From: Halorarum halophilum
GTDB lineage: Archaea > Halobacteriota > Halobacteria > Halobacteriales > Haloferacaceae
Length of the DNA: 64,000 nucleotides
NCBI RefSeq assembly: GCF_013401515.1
Contig: NZ_CP058531.1
Span: forward strand, 62,001-126,000
Reading direction: 5' to 3'
Position numbers and translations under genes: made by a program. This document shows, piece after piece, positions 54,049-63,514 of the stretch (positions are counted from its first letter, which is position 1; each line of letters begins with the position of its first letter). The notes under the pieces were generated by a model, which searched no databases, was not told the DNA's origin, and worked only from the letters and a program-made list of their open reading frames with translations.

Positions 54049-54358
54049 TATACCCGCGCCCGCTTCTCGTCTCGTAGGGGGACAACGCGTCGAAATCGAC
54101 ATCCGGGAGGGTTGACGGATCCGGACTGTCAGGGTGGCGGCCTCGAGCCAACTGCGTGTAGCGCCCCGACGAGACGGCCTCGGAGCGACCGTTTTAAGTC
54201 CGGATGTGCGCGCGAACATCCCAACCCATGCGTTGGGAGTCCTCAGCAGTTTGCCGTTTGCCGGCGACCCGACTGGGGCGGCGTCACGTTGCAGGGTGCC
54301 CCAGGCCGGTTCTCCTCCGGGGGGAACAGTCAGGTTGGAATCAGGTAACCAAAAATAC
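54049..54358. other. Intergenic stretch before the binding-protein gene
   Basis: No gene is supported. The last 40 bases before 54393 are AT-rich and hold the promoter. Confidence 0.4.
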
Positions 54359-54371
54359 AAAACTATAAATA
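54359..54371 (+). promoter_or_regulatory. TATA box of the binding-protein gene
   Basis: AAACTATAAATAT lies 22-34 bp before ATG 54393 and supports that start over TTG 54378. Confidence 0.6.
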
Positions 54372-54392
54372 TGTACATTGAGAGCATTTGGC

Positions 54393-55814
54393 ATGGTTCG
54401 AGAGAGTCGTAACCATTCCACTAGGAGAGGTATGATTAAGGTCGTCGGAGCGGGTTCATTTGTTGGACTCGCCGGGTGTACGAGTAGCAGAGCCGGAGAC
54501 GGCGGCTCCGGCGGAACGGTGGGCGGCGGCGGCGACAGCAAGTGGGGCGACTTCAGCGGGGAGACGCTCCACTTCGTCACCGGCGAGTCCGACGACGCCT
54601 CCCAGGAGTTCTGGGACAGGGTGACCCAGGACTTCGCGGCGGAAACGGGCGCCGACATCAAGGTGGAGTACACGGGATTTGGCTCCGCCCAGATCCAGCG
54701 CATCGCGCAGCTGGTCCAAGCCGGTGAGGCGCCTACCGTCAACCAAACCGCCTTCCATCAGGTGGCGACGTTCGTCGAAAACGACATCCTCGTTCCGCTG
54801 ACGGACGTGATGGACGACCAGGTCGCCCCGGCGATCGGCAATCCGAACGACGCGAGCCGGTTCGAGTTTGAGGGGGACCTGTACCAGATTCCGTTCTGGA
54901 ACAACGTCGGGGATTTCTTCTACCGGGAAGACCTGGCCGATGAGGTCGGGATGGGCGCGCCCGACACGTGGGACAAGGTGCTCGAGTACGCAGAGAAGGT
55001 CGACGGGATTCGGCCGGGGCTCAACGGCTCGTACGTCGCCGCCGGGCAAGGTGCCCACGCCGTGGCCCAGCTCGCGAGTTGGCTGTACAACAACGATGGT
55101 CGGATCGTCGAGCGCGATTCGAGCGGAGACCTCAGGATCGCCATCCAGGACGGGAAAATGCGCGACCGCTTCGTAGAGACCCTCGAGTTCCAGCGCGACC
55201 TGCATGAGTTCTCGCCGGAGGCGAGCGACTCCACTTGGGACACGCTCGCCAGTTCCATGGCGCAGAATACCGCGGCATGCCAGTGGTACGTCGGGTTCCG
55301 CCCGCCGGTCCGGTCGTTCCGGGCCGAACAGGACTTCGCGGAGCACGTGCGGTGCCTACAGCATCCGACGTCGCCGGCGGGCTCGAGAACTGGGCGCGGC
55401 GGCGCCGACGGGCTCTCCGTGTTCAGAAACTCCAACGAGGAGATGGGCAAGCAGTTCATAGCGTTCATGATGCGGCCGAAGTACTTGCTCGACCTGTACA
55501 TGTCCATCGCACCGGTGCACAACATCCCGGCGTACCCCGACTTCCAGCAAAGCGACGACTATCAGGAGGCGCTCAAGGATCTGCCATACAACCAGGAGGA
55601 CATCGCCGAGTACCAAGAGCGGGTCGCGAACGATTGGATATCGTACCCCGCGGAGACGGAACCGCCGAACCCCTACATCGGGGCGGTCTTCGAACGCTCT
55701 CCCCTGTGGGACATGCAGACCGAGGTGCTCGTCAACGACACCGACATCGACGTGGCCATCGACCAGTACGCCCCGAAGATGCAGGCAAACCTGGACGAGA
55801 CCGCCGGCCAGTAA
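54393..55814 (+). CDS. ABC transporter substrate-binding lipoprotein (Tat type)
   Basis: This 473-residue extracellular binding protein has a twin-arginine signal (HSTRRGMIKVVGAGSFVG) with lipobox LAGC, as expected for haloarchaeal Tat lipoproteins. A Gly/Ser-rich spacer follows (GDGGSGGTVGGGG). The mature domain has the family 1 sugar-binding pattern (WDRVTQDFAAETGADIKVEY; QTAFHQVATFVENDILVPL; QIPFWNNVGDFFYREDLADE). The two permeases and the ATPase at 47560-52535 should be its partners. Confidence 0.88.
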   Translation: MVRESRNHSTRRGMIKVVGAGSFVGLAGCTSSRAGDGGSGGTVGGGGDSKWGDFSGETLHFVTGESDDASQEFWDRVTQDFAAETGADIKVEYTGFGSAQIQRIAQLVQAGEAPTVNQTAFHQVATFVENDILVPLTDVMDDQVAPAIGNPNDASRFEFEGDLYQIPFWNNVGDFFYREDLADEVGMGAPDTWDKVLEYAEKVDGIRPGLNGSYVAAGQGAHAVAQLASWLYNNDGRIVERDSSGDLRIAIQDGKMRDRFVETLEFQRDLHEFSPEASDSTWDTLASSMAQNTAACQWYVGFRPPVRSFRAEQDFAEHVRCLQHPTSPAGSRTGRGGADGLSVFRNSNEEMGKQFIAFMMRPKYLLDLYMSIAPVHNIPAYPDFQQSDDYQEALKDLPYNQEDIAEYQERVANDWISYPAETEPPNPYIGAVFERSPLWDMQTEVLVNDTDIDVAIDQYAPKMQANLDETAGQ

Positions 55815-55835
55815 TTCGGCGAGCGCTTCCCCCTT

Positions 55836-57077
55836 TTACGACGGTCGCCGGGTTCCCTGCGAGTCGGCAGGGAGTAACACGTAACAGCCAGTTGCGACGA
55901 CGATGACGACCGCCAGGAAGACGAAGGCAGCGTCGAAGTAGTCCGCATCGGCGAACGCGCCGACGACGACGGACCCCGTCGCGCTTACCGCCATAATGAT
56001 GCTCCGCAATAGCCCGTAGCCGGCCCCCTGGATGTCGTCCGGAAGGCTACCCACGAGGAACGCATTGTTAACGGGGCCGGCACCGGCCCGGGTGCCCAGG
56101 ACAATCACGAGAACCGCGAGCCACTCGACCGTGTTAACGAACGGGAGCGCGGTGAGGGCCAGCACGTGGACGGTTGTGAGCGCGACGAGGAGCCCGCGCT
56201 CGCCGAACGAGTCGGAGAGGTACCCGGCGAACGGTTGCACGACCGCTCCCGTCGCGAAAAACGCCCCGAACAACAACGCTGCGGTCGGCGGATCGAGACC
56301 TTTTATCGATACTAGATAAAGCGGAAAGAACGCCGTGAACCCTTGGTAGGTGAACGCCATCAACGCGCTCGCGAGACTGAGCAGCGCGATCGTCCGGTCG
56401 CGCAGTATTCGGGCGAGTCGCGAGGCGGTTTGACGCGGCGATAGACCGATCGCGGCTGTCGACGCCGCGGAGGCATGCGGGACCGTTCGCCAGATCGCAT
56501 AGCACACGAGGAGGAACATGGGCAGGACGAACGAGACGCCGGAGCGCCAGCCGAACCGGACGGCGAGGATCCCGGCAACGAACGGGAGGACAGCGGCCCC
56601 GACGTTCCCCGCGGCGAAGGTGATCCCCATCACCGTACCGTCTTTGGTCGGGAAGGTCCTGGAGATGATCGTCACGCGTGGCGGAGCGAACAGCCCGGTG
56701 CCAAGGCCGAACGCGGCGCATGCGACGAAGAAGGCCGTTAGCGTCGGCGCGACCGCGAAGAGAGCGACGCCGACCGCGGCGATTCCCATACTCGCGAGGA
56801 GGATTCGTCGCTCGCCCGCCCGGTCGACCAGCACACCGGCCGGAAACTGCATGCCTGCGTACGTGAGCCACATTATCGTGACGGCGGCGCCGGCCGTGGT
56901 GTTCGAAATATCAAATTCGGCGGTGATCTGTGGCAGGAGGGTCGGGATCACGAGCCGCGTGCCGAGCGCGACCATCCACCCGGCGGCGACCGTGACGGCG
57001 ATCCATGCGCGACCGTCCGCCGAGACGAAGGGCACAGCGACGGCGTCCCGCCAGGCGAGGGGTCGTGGTCGTGACAT
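55836..57077 (-). CDS. MFS transporter
   Basis: This 413-residue carrier has about 12 membrane segments. Motifs are FPAGVLVDRAGERRILLAS (motif A, first half) and YLSDSFGERGLLVAL (second half). ATG 57077 is preferred to the preceding TTG. It is the last gene of a leftward set that begins with amidohydrolase and Rieske genes (57315-58947), although a 237-bp gap separates them. It may import the substrate of that enzyme pair. Confidence 0.82.
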   Translation of the reverse strand: MSRPRPLAWRDAVAVPFVSADGRAWIAVTVAAGWMVALGTRLVIPTLLPQITAEFDISNTTAGAAVTIMWLTYAGMQFPAGVLVDRAGERRILLASMGIAAVGVALFAVAPTLTAFFVACAAFGLGTGLFAPPRVTIISRTFPTKDGTVMGITFAAGNVGAAVLPFVAGILAVRFGWRSGVSFVLPMFLLVCYAIWRTVPHASAASTAAIGLSPRQTASRLARILRDRTIALLSLASALMAFTYQGFTAFFPLYLVSIKGLDPPTAALLFGAFFATGAVVQPFAGYLSDSFGERGLLVALTTVHVLALTALPFVNTVEWLAVLVIVLGTRAGAGPVNNAFLVGSLPDDIQGAGYGLLRSIIMAVSATGSVVVGAFADADYFDAAFVFLAVVIVVATGCYVLLPADSQGTRRPS

Positions 57078-57314
57078 CAATGGGAGGATGGTACGCGTCG
57101 GTGGTGAATGCTCGATAGTGCGTCGGGGCGGAGGACATCGTACCCGTCCCGGCCGGTGGGAACGACGACCGCGAGTCGAACTTCCGGCCGGCGGTCGGCA
57201 GTCCCATGGTCCCCGGATCGGTCGGCCGAGGTCGACGGTGGCGGGGCGCGACGGTCAGCGGAGCGCTGTCGGTCGCCGACGGGCGTGCGCACCCAGGTCT
57301 GCCCGCTCGTACGC

Positions 57315-57848
57315 CTACACGTAGAGAACGACGACCTCCGCTTCGACTTCGACCTCGTACGTGTCGATGGGCGGTTGGTCGCCCATGAGTTCCGTCCCGT
57401 ACTCGGCCTGCTGATCCGAGCCCTCCACGTCGGTCCCATCTTCATTGGCGGTCTCGTCCTCGCCGTCGTCGTCCGTCGGGGGCGTCTCGACTGCCACGTC
57501 GAACGTCGGCGTGGAGAGTTTATGTGGGTTGAAGACGGAATTTCCGGTCGCGATGTCGAACTTCCAGCCGTGCCACGGGCACTGGATGATCTCGCCTTCG
57601 CGGATGAGCTCGTACTCGCCGACCTCCGGCGCAATCGTTTCACAGGTGACTCGACCCTCGCACAGCGGCGCGAGTTGGTGCGGACACACGTTCGCGAGCG
57701 CGTAGAACTCGCCCTTGACGTTGAAGACGCCGATGGTGAGGTTCCCGACCTGGACGATCTTCTTCTTCCCCGGCGGGAGCTCCGACACCGGACACACCTC
57801 GTGTCGCGTCTTCCCCCCCGATCCAGCCGAATTGGTGTTCGTCGTCAT
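57315..57848 (-). CDS. Rieske [2Fe-2S] ferredoxin with acidic insert
   Basis: This 177-residue Rieske protein has ligands Cys55-x-His57 (NVCPHQLAPLCEG) and Cys90-x2-His93 (IQCPWHGWKFDI). About 50 residues of Asp/Glu-rich sequence (positions 124-160, PPTDDDGEDETANEDG) are inserted before the last beta strand (IDTYEVEVEAEVVVLYV). The insert is unusual for the family. It starts 4 bp after the stop of the amidohydrolase gene, so the two are one transcription unit. Confidence 0.85.
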   Translation of the reverse strand: MTTNTNSAGSGGKTRHEVCPVSELPPGKKKIVQVGNLTIGVFNVKGEFYALANVCPHQLAPLCEGRVTCETIAPEVGEYELIREGEIIQCPWHGWKFDIATGNSVFNPHKLSTPTFDVAVETPPTDDDGEDETANEDGTDVEGSDQQAEYGTELMGDQPPIDTYEVEVEAEVVVLYV

Positions 57849-57852
57849 GTGA

Positions 57853-58947
57853 TTACAGCCCGTACAATTCCTGGGCGTTCTCGTGGTAGATGGCGTTCGA
57901 GAGACCCTCCGGAAGGGGCGGGAGACCGTGCGCGGGCGAGTCCCCGTCCCAGTGGGGGTAGTCGCTCGCGAACATCACCGTCTCCTCCGCGTGCATCATT
58001 TCGAAGATCTGGAGCAGGTGTTCGGACTTCTCCGGTTCCTCGATGGGCTGGGTCGTGAACCGGACGTTCCGCCGGACGTACTCACTCGGCGGGCGCTCGA
58101 GCCAGGGAGCTTGCTCCTTCAGCCCCTTCCAGTTCTTGTCCATGCGCCACAGGACGTGCGGCACCCAGCCGAACCCGCCCTCAATCATCACGAAGTTGAG
58201 ATCTGGGAACTCGACGAAGACGCCCTCCAGAACCATGCTCACAAGCTGGCCCATGAAGTTGGCCGGGAGGACGGTGTGGCGCTCGAAGTATGAGTTCGGA
58301 TACCCGGCACCAGACGGCGGGTTCGTGAACGCGCGCCCCTCCGGGCCGACGTGGATGGCGAAGGGGAGCCCCTCCTCCTCGGCGGCCTCGTAGATGGGCC
58401 AGTAGTTTCGCTGACCGAGCGGGATCCGGGTGGCACTGCCGGCGATGACCTGGGCCATCTGCGGGTGGTCGGCGAGGCGGTGGATCTCCTTGGCGGAGTG
58501 CTCGGGGTTCTGGGTGGCCACGGATATGGACCCGAGGAATCGGTCGTCGGCCGACAGCCAGTCGTCGATGAGCCAGTCGTTGTAGGCGCTCGTCAGTGCG
58601 CCGGCGTAGTACGTGTTCGGCAGGGTGGATGCGGCGAGGCTTGGGCCGCCGCCGGTGAGGATGGCGTAATCAATGTCGAACGGATCGAGCAACTGGTCCG
58701 CAACCTTCGCCGGATCTGAGCCCGGAGGGCCGCCGTCGTCCGGGTGGGCATCCTCCCGTGGGACGCCGATCGGACTCGACCAGTATCCCTTCGGGTAGAA
58801 GACGCCCTGGGACTGGAAGTTCTTCGGCAGGTACGGAATCAGGTCGTCTTCGTCGCGCAGGTATGGGTGAACGTCACAGTCGACGAGAGAAAGATTTCCA
58901 TCGTCAGGATCCCTGGCTCGAGACCCAGATCGTGGTTGCTGGGACAT
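57853..58947 (-). CDS. Amidohydrolase_2 family enzyme
   Basis: This 364-residue protein starts at ATG 58947 with a TATA region (ACTTATAACC, - strand, about 58969-58978) 22-32 bp upstream. Motifs are LSLVDCDVHPYL, FAIHVGPEG, VMIEGGFGWVPHVLWRMDKN and ASDYPHWDGDSP. It is clearly related to the enzyme at 37442 (same VDCDVH and SDYPHWD). The adjacent Rieske gene is 4 bp downstream. Confidence 0.88.
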   Translation of the reverse strand: MSQQPRSGSRARDPDDGNLSLVDCDVHPYLRDEDDLIPYLPKNFQSQGVFYPKGYWSSPIGVPREDAHPDDGGPPGSDPAKVADQLLDPFDIDYAILTGGGPSLAASTLPNTYYAGALTSAYNDWLIDDWLSADDRFLGSISVATQNPEHSAKEIHRLADHPQMAQVIAGSATRIPLGQRNYWPIYEAAEEEGLPFAIHVGPEGRAFTNPPSGAGYPNSYFERHTVLPANFMGQLVSMVLEGVFVEFPDLNFVMIEGGFGWVPHVLWRMDKNWKGLKEQAPWLERPPSEYVRRNVRFTTQPIEEPEKSEHLLQIFEMMHAEETVMFASDYPHWDGDSPAHGLPPLPEGLSNAIYHENAQELYGL

Positions 58948-59079
58948 CAACGAGAAGTCGGACGGTAGCGGTTATAAGTGTTTCCTGTGTCGCGATAGTT
59001 CACGTTCGTCGATATGATCGCCGAGCGTACCGGTGTGTTCGAGAGGGCGTCCAACGGTCCGAACCGCACCGCACGCCCG

Positions 59080-59886
59080 CTAGAGAACGCTCGAGTTCCC
59101 CATGTCTGTTCTCGAATCCCCCATGTCGGTTATCGACATCTCGATCTCGTTGACGGTGCGGAGCAATTGCTCCGAGAGCGTCGATTCGATCCGTTCGTCG
59201 GACATGGCGTGCTTCGAACCGGTCAGGGTCGCGGCCGCCACGACTCGGTCATTGACGATGATCGAGCGCCCGATCGACCGGACGCCGCTGACCGACTCGC
59301 CGTCGTTCAGCGAGTAGCCGTTCTCTCGAACCCGCTTCAACTCCGCGAAGAACTCCTCCCGATCGGTGATCGTGTTCTCAGTCAGCTTCGGAAGCCCGTG
59401 TCGGTCGAGAATCGCCGCAACCCGGTCGTCCGAGTACGACGCGACGATGGCCTTGCCGGCCGCCGAACAGTGCACCGGGAGTACCCGTCCGAGAACGTCG
59501 TTCCTCGACGGCGCACCTTCCCCCACGACGCGGCAGAGGACGATGGCGCGACCATTTTCCTCGGCCAGGAGCTGCACCATCGTCGAGGTCTCGCGAGCCA
59601 GGTGGGCGATGGCCTGCTCCCCCGGTCGGACGATAGCGTATCGGTTCCGCGCGGCCATCCCCAACTTGAGGAAAAGGAGGCCGACGTGGTACTCTGCGCC
59701 CTCCTGAACGACGTATCCGCGCCATCGGAGCGTCGCCAGGTGGTCGTGGACCGTACTCGGGGCGATGTCGAGTTGCGCCGCCACTTCGGCCACGGTCGCC
59801 CCGTCGAGACGGGTTAGCACCTCAAGGATGTTGAACGCCGTATCGGTAGTCTTTATCCGCCTTTTGGGGACGTCGTAGTTTGTCAT
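59080..59886 (-). CDS. IclR-family transcriptional regulator
   Basis: This is a 268-residue protein. An N-terminal winged helix (FNILEVLTRLDGATVAEVAA; LDIAPSTVHDHLATLRWRGY) is joined to the IclR effector domain (AHLARETSTMVQLLAEENGR; VLPVHCSAAGKAIVASY; NDGESVSGVRSIGRSIIVND). IclR proteins bind aromatic or sugar-acid effectors and control catabolic operons. It lies upstream of the amidohydrolase/Rieske operon on the same strand and is the likely regulator of the island. Confidence 0.9.
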   Translation of the reverse strand: MTNYDVPKRRIKTTDTAFNILEVLTRLDGATVAEVAAQLDIAPSTVHDHLATLRWRGYVVQEGAEYHVGLLFLKLGMAARNRYAIVRPGEQAIAHLARETSTMVQLLAEENGRAIVLCRVVGEGAPSRNDVLGRVLPVHCSAAGKAIVASYSDDRVAAILDRHGLPKLTENTITDREEFFAELKRVRENGYSLNDGESVSGVRSIGRSIIVNDRVVAAATLTGSKHAMSDERIESTLSEQLLRTVNEIEMSITDMGDSRTDMGNSSVL

Positions 59887-60243
59887 GAAGAAACCTCTGA
59901 GGTGAACAATAATACGTGTTTCTATCTTATCAGTTGATACTTATTCAATGGTTTATTCTTTGGGATAAGCGAAGTCGAAATTTTCACCCGCATCTGAACA
60001 AATTTCTGCCAAGTCCTTCACGGGGTATCAGTTCAGCGGCGGCCACACCGCAGGTTCCGCCGACATCTCCAAATATTTCTCGGTAATGAATTCGGTATTA
60101 ACGAATCCAAGGGCCGTTCAATCCGCCGCCCGGACGAGACGCGGACGCGTTCAGCCGCGGTTTACATTCCTACTCTTGTAATGAAAACGGGGATCATCTC
60201 CGGGTCGGTGGTCGTGTCCTCTGAGTCGCTTATCCGTCATCCT
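59887..60243. other. Promoter region of the IclR gene
   Basis: An AT-rich segment (about 59905-59965) contains CTTATC and, 40 bp later, GATAAG, an imperfect inverted pair that might be an IclR operator. No gene is supported. Confidence 0.4.
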
Positions 60244-60650
60244 TCATGCATCGAAAATATGCCCGAACTCGTCGTGCTCCGCTTGCCGATCCGAGTGAAA
60301 GACGACCATGGAGATCGGCTTCTGGTTGATCGCCGGCCCCGTGATAGTCGTCCCCGGCAAGATGGCGCCCCGGTCGTACAGATCGAACTTGCGGCATTCG
60401 CCGGCTGCGAAATAGAACGCTTTGTAGGTTCCCACATGGGCCGCAGGGTTGCCGTCGCGCCGACTCTCGATCGCCGGTTTGTCCGTCTCGCCAATCGCGC
60501 GAACCTAGAGGAGGACGATTTCGGTTGGATCCTCCATCCGGTGCCCGTACCGTGATCGGTGGCCACGCGGCAACGTTAGGTCTATGACAGCATCGCCGAC
60601 CGCTCGTGTGGTGGCCGTGACGTGTGCGCTGTTGTCGTTCATTCAATAAA
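60244..60650 (-). pseudogene. Hydantoinase A/5-oxoprolinase-type C-terminal remnant
   Basis: The frame reads RYGHRMEDPTEIVLL, an in-frame TAG, then VRAIGETDKPAIESRRDG, FDLYDRGAILPGTTITGPAI and ends HDEFGHIFDA. The order is that of the last domain of HyuA-type ATP-dependent hydantoinases. All preceding domains are missing. A dead hydantoin or acetophenone-type carboxylase gene is the best reading. Confidence 0.65.
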
Positions 60651-60892
60651 ATTCAGACGCTGAAATACGAGTTCATCGATTCCATAATTCGTGGGTGGGC
60701 GGTCGGCTGAACGTCCGCCACTGGCTTGCGCTGTTAGTCCATCAATCTAACGTCCAACGACCGTATCAAGCGCTCGATGGACGAACACCTGCTCAGGAGC
60801 ATAAATAGATAGTACTCATATCAGACATGTCTTGAGCCGCTGTATATAGCGTTTACCATGACGTCCGTGTGGTTGTAATGCCCCCAGTGCCG

Positions 60893-61120
60893 TTACGAAT
60901 AGAGCATCTCAAGCCGAATCTCACTCGTAACGCTCATCACCTGCTGCGGGAGCTCTTCATGAAAGAACTTCCAGCGCAGACGGTGAGCGGGACCGTCAAC
61001 ACTGATTGCACCGAATACTTCGCCATCGACGACATTCGCTGAACTTACTGATCGTGTGCCATTCAGTTGCTCTTCGTCGTTCTGCGCGTATCCTTGATTA
61101 CGAATCTGCTCCGTAGCTCG
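60893..61120 (-). pseudogene. IclR-family C-terminal fragment
   Basis: The sequence RATEQIRNQGYAQNDEEQLN continues as GTRSVSSANVVDGEVFGAIS and ends near LRLEML-type helices, matching the last third of an IclR effector domain. The remainder is absent. The fragment meets a truncated amidohydrolase on the opposite strand at about 61120. Confidence 0.7.
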
Positions 61121-61648
61121 CTCGCATACTGGCCACAGCACTCCCACATCGGCGATGAGATGATGACGTGGACCGAAGTCCTTGGCTTCGATTGGCCCAT
61201 CCATGCCATGGTGAACGTAGGCAATATGATCATGCGAGGCGTGTTCGACAAGTGCCCTGACCTGAACGTCGTCCTTCAGGAGGCGGGCCACTGGTGGGTC
61301 CCGTTCATTCGGTATCGGATGGAGGAGTTCTACGAGATGCATCCTGATGATATCAAAATCACACCTCGAAAACACGGGACCAATGAGGACTACCTACAGC
61401 GGTCGCCCAGCGAGTCCCTTCGGGACAACGTCTACTTGTGTATACAACCCCTGTCGCTGCCACGTAACTCGGGTGAAGCGAGGAACATGCTCGAGATGAG
61501 CCTTGCCGACGAGATGTTCATCTACTCCAGCGACTGGCCGCATCAGACGCTAGACCCGCCCACGTGGTTCTACACGTCACGTGCATTCGACGACGAACTG
61601 CGTCAGTCGATCCTGTCGAAAAATGCCGAAGAAATCCTGCGTCTCTAA
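61121..61648 (+). pseudogene. Amidohydrolase_2 C-terminal fragment
   Basis: The frame continues from YWPQHSHIGDEMMTWTEVLG through VVLQEAGHWWVPFIRYRMEE and IYSSDWPHQTLDPP to EEILRL. The N-terminal half, including the first metal motif, is missing. An ATG at 61067 would give a product of 193 residues, but its first 18 residues are antisense to the IclR fragment. A Rieske gene follows 9 bp later, so this was once the third amidohydrolase/Rieske pair. Confidence 0.7.
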
Positions 61649-61657
61649 GGACCACAG

Positions 61658-62035
61658 ATGAGCACAGAACACGAAATAGGAGACGACTACACGAAGGTCG
61701 CATCTTTCACAGATATCCCGCGTGGAAGCGGTATCGGCGTGAACGTGAACGGCATCGAGATTGCGGTCTTCAACGCGGACGGGGAGCTCCTTGCCATCTC
61801 GAACCGCTGTCCCCATCAGAATGCTCCGCTGTACAAGGCTGGGGACGAGAAAATCAACGCCGAACACACCTGGACGGACACTCGCGGAGGGGTGAACGAG
61901 GAGGAAGCCACCGTAAGTTGCCCGTGGCATCTCTGGGAAATGGACCTCGAAACAGGGAAACATGAAGTATCCGGGAAGTGCATTGGAACGTTCGATGTTG
62001 AAATCTCGGATGGCGATGTGTACGTCCAAGTCTGA
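61658..62035 (+). CDS. Rieske [2Fe-2S] ferredoxin
   Basis: This is a 125-residue protein. Ligands are Cys51-x-His53 (NRCPHQNAPLYKA) and Cys88-x2-His91 (VSCPWHLWEMDL). It starts 9 bp after the amidohydrolase fragment (61121-61648) and was probably translationally coupled to it. The gene itself is intact, so it may have outlived its partner. Confidence 0.85.
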   Translation: MSTEHEIGDDYTKVASFTDIPRGSGIGVNVNGIEIAVFNADGELLAISNRCPHQNAPLYKAGDEKINAEHTWTDTRGGVNEEEATVSCPWHLWEMDLETGKHEVSGKCIGTFDVEISDGDVYVQV

Positions 62036-62320
62036 CCCTCTGAACGACCCCCGTCGTTCAACTCCCTGTTCGCGATGGGTACCCGGCGACTGATCTCAGC
62101 CTCCGGTTTACCATCAACGTGACCGTCGAGCCTGAGCTCGGGGACGTGTCCATGGGAAACGGAGTACTGGCGCATCTCGTAAAGACATAGCTGAAAAGTA
62201 CAACCGGTGAACAATTATATATGACTAATCTATGGCTTTTATGCTCCACCATCGAGTATTTGATATTTAGAATCTCGGAAACACAGTCGTGTTTCTCCAG
62301 GCGGACTAGGGCGAATACGG

Positions 62321-63297
62321 CTACTTCATTGCGACTGGTGCCCCGCGGTCAGCACTCTCAGAGAGGGCGTCGATCACGCGCATGTTCGCGATCGCCTCGG
62401 CAATGTCCGTCCGTGGGGGATCACCTGTTTCGATACAACGGGTGAAGTGGTCTAGCTCCAGGCGGTAGTGGTCGACCAGATCGAATGTCTCCACCTTGTG
62501 TCGGCCGTTTAGCTGATACTCGAGCTCTGTCAGTTCGTCGACTGGCGTATCGAACGCGTCGGCGACCTCAAGCCACCCGTTCGAGCCTTCGACGCGATAG
62601 CGCTGGACCAGTGGCGTGTCGAATCTCGATTCGATCGTCGCCGTCGCTCCGTCGTCGTACTCGAGGATACCGGTGAATGCCGTGTCGACGCTAGTATCCA
62701 GTGGATCAGACATATGTGTCTAGACGCGATCCGGCTCGCCGAGGAACTGCCGTGCAGCCGAGACGGAGTAACACCCCACGTCCATCAGGCTTCCCCGGCG
62801 AGATCCGGATTAAGGCGGACGTTCTCCGGGTCGTCGTAGAGCGGGAACTTGAACGATGCAGTGACCGACCGAACGTCGTCGAGCGCCTCCTGTGCGAGTT
62901 CGATCGCGCGCTCGGTTCGAGGGTGGTACCGATACATGAACGCCTCCATGAGGGTGACGTCCCACTCCTCACAGTACGCGGCAACCTCGCGGGCATCGTC
63001 GGTATCGACCGCGAGCGGCTTCTCGCAGAGGACATCCAGTCCGGCGTCGGCCGCCTTCTTCGTCCATTCGGCGTGGAGTGCGTTTGGAACGGGGATGTGC
63101 ACCACGTCGATCCCAGAGTCCGCTAGGAGAGCCTCGTAGTCCCCGTAGCTCCGGGGAACGGAGAACTCCTCGGCCAGCGCCGATGCCCGGTCCGCGTCAC
63201 GCGAGGCGATCGCACCGAGTCGGTGCTCGCTCGCGCGACTCGCGGGCATCACCGACTTCCGGGCGATTCCTGCCGTCCCGAGAATGCCGAACTTCAG
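62321..63297 (-). pseudogene. Gfo/Idh/MocA-family oxidoreductase pseudogene
   Basis: The N-terminal Rossmann part (KFGILGTAGIARKSVMPASR) and VLCEKPLAVDTDDAREVAAY, with the EKP motif, are followed by VTLMEAFMYRYHPRTERAIE. After NPDLAGEA a frameshift occurs; the true continuation (SLMDVGCYSVSAARQFLGEP) is in another frame and ends in a TAG. The C-terminal part (GILEYDDGATATIESRF) starts again in the frame at 62713. The start codon also appears lost (CTG for ATG). It would have been a sugar dehydrogenase. Confidence 0.8.
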
Positions 63298-63514
63298 ACT
63301 GGCGAGAGATGCGCACGCCCATAGAAGGGCCAGCGATTCCGCCTGGTGGGACACTCGACTCGCCGCTGCCGTCCTCTCGTTCTCGACCCTCTTTACCTTC
63401 TCATTTTCCTCCGTCGTGACTCCGTCCGCCTCCGATTTCGCTTCGGCCGGATGCGCGACGGTCGTCACTGGGTCTGGAGACTACGTAGGCGTCGACACCG
63501 AGAACACGGAATGG

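Noticed and set aside
61067-61120. ATG 61067 as a normal start for the third amidohydrolase
   Set aside because: The first 18 codons are antisense to an IclR fragment and the metal-binding N-terminus is missing, so the gene is truncated.
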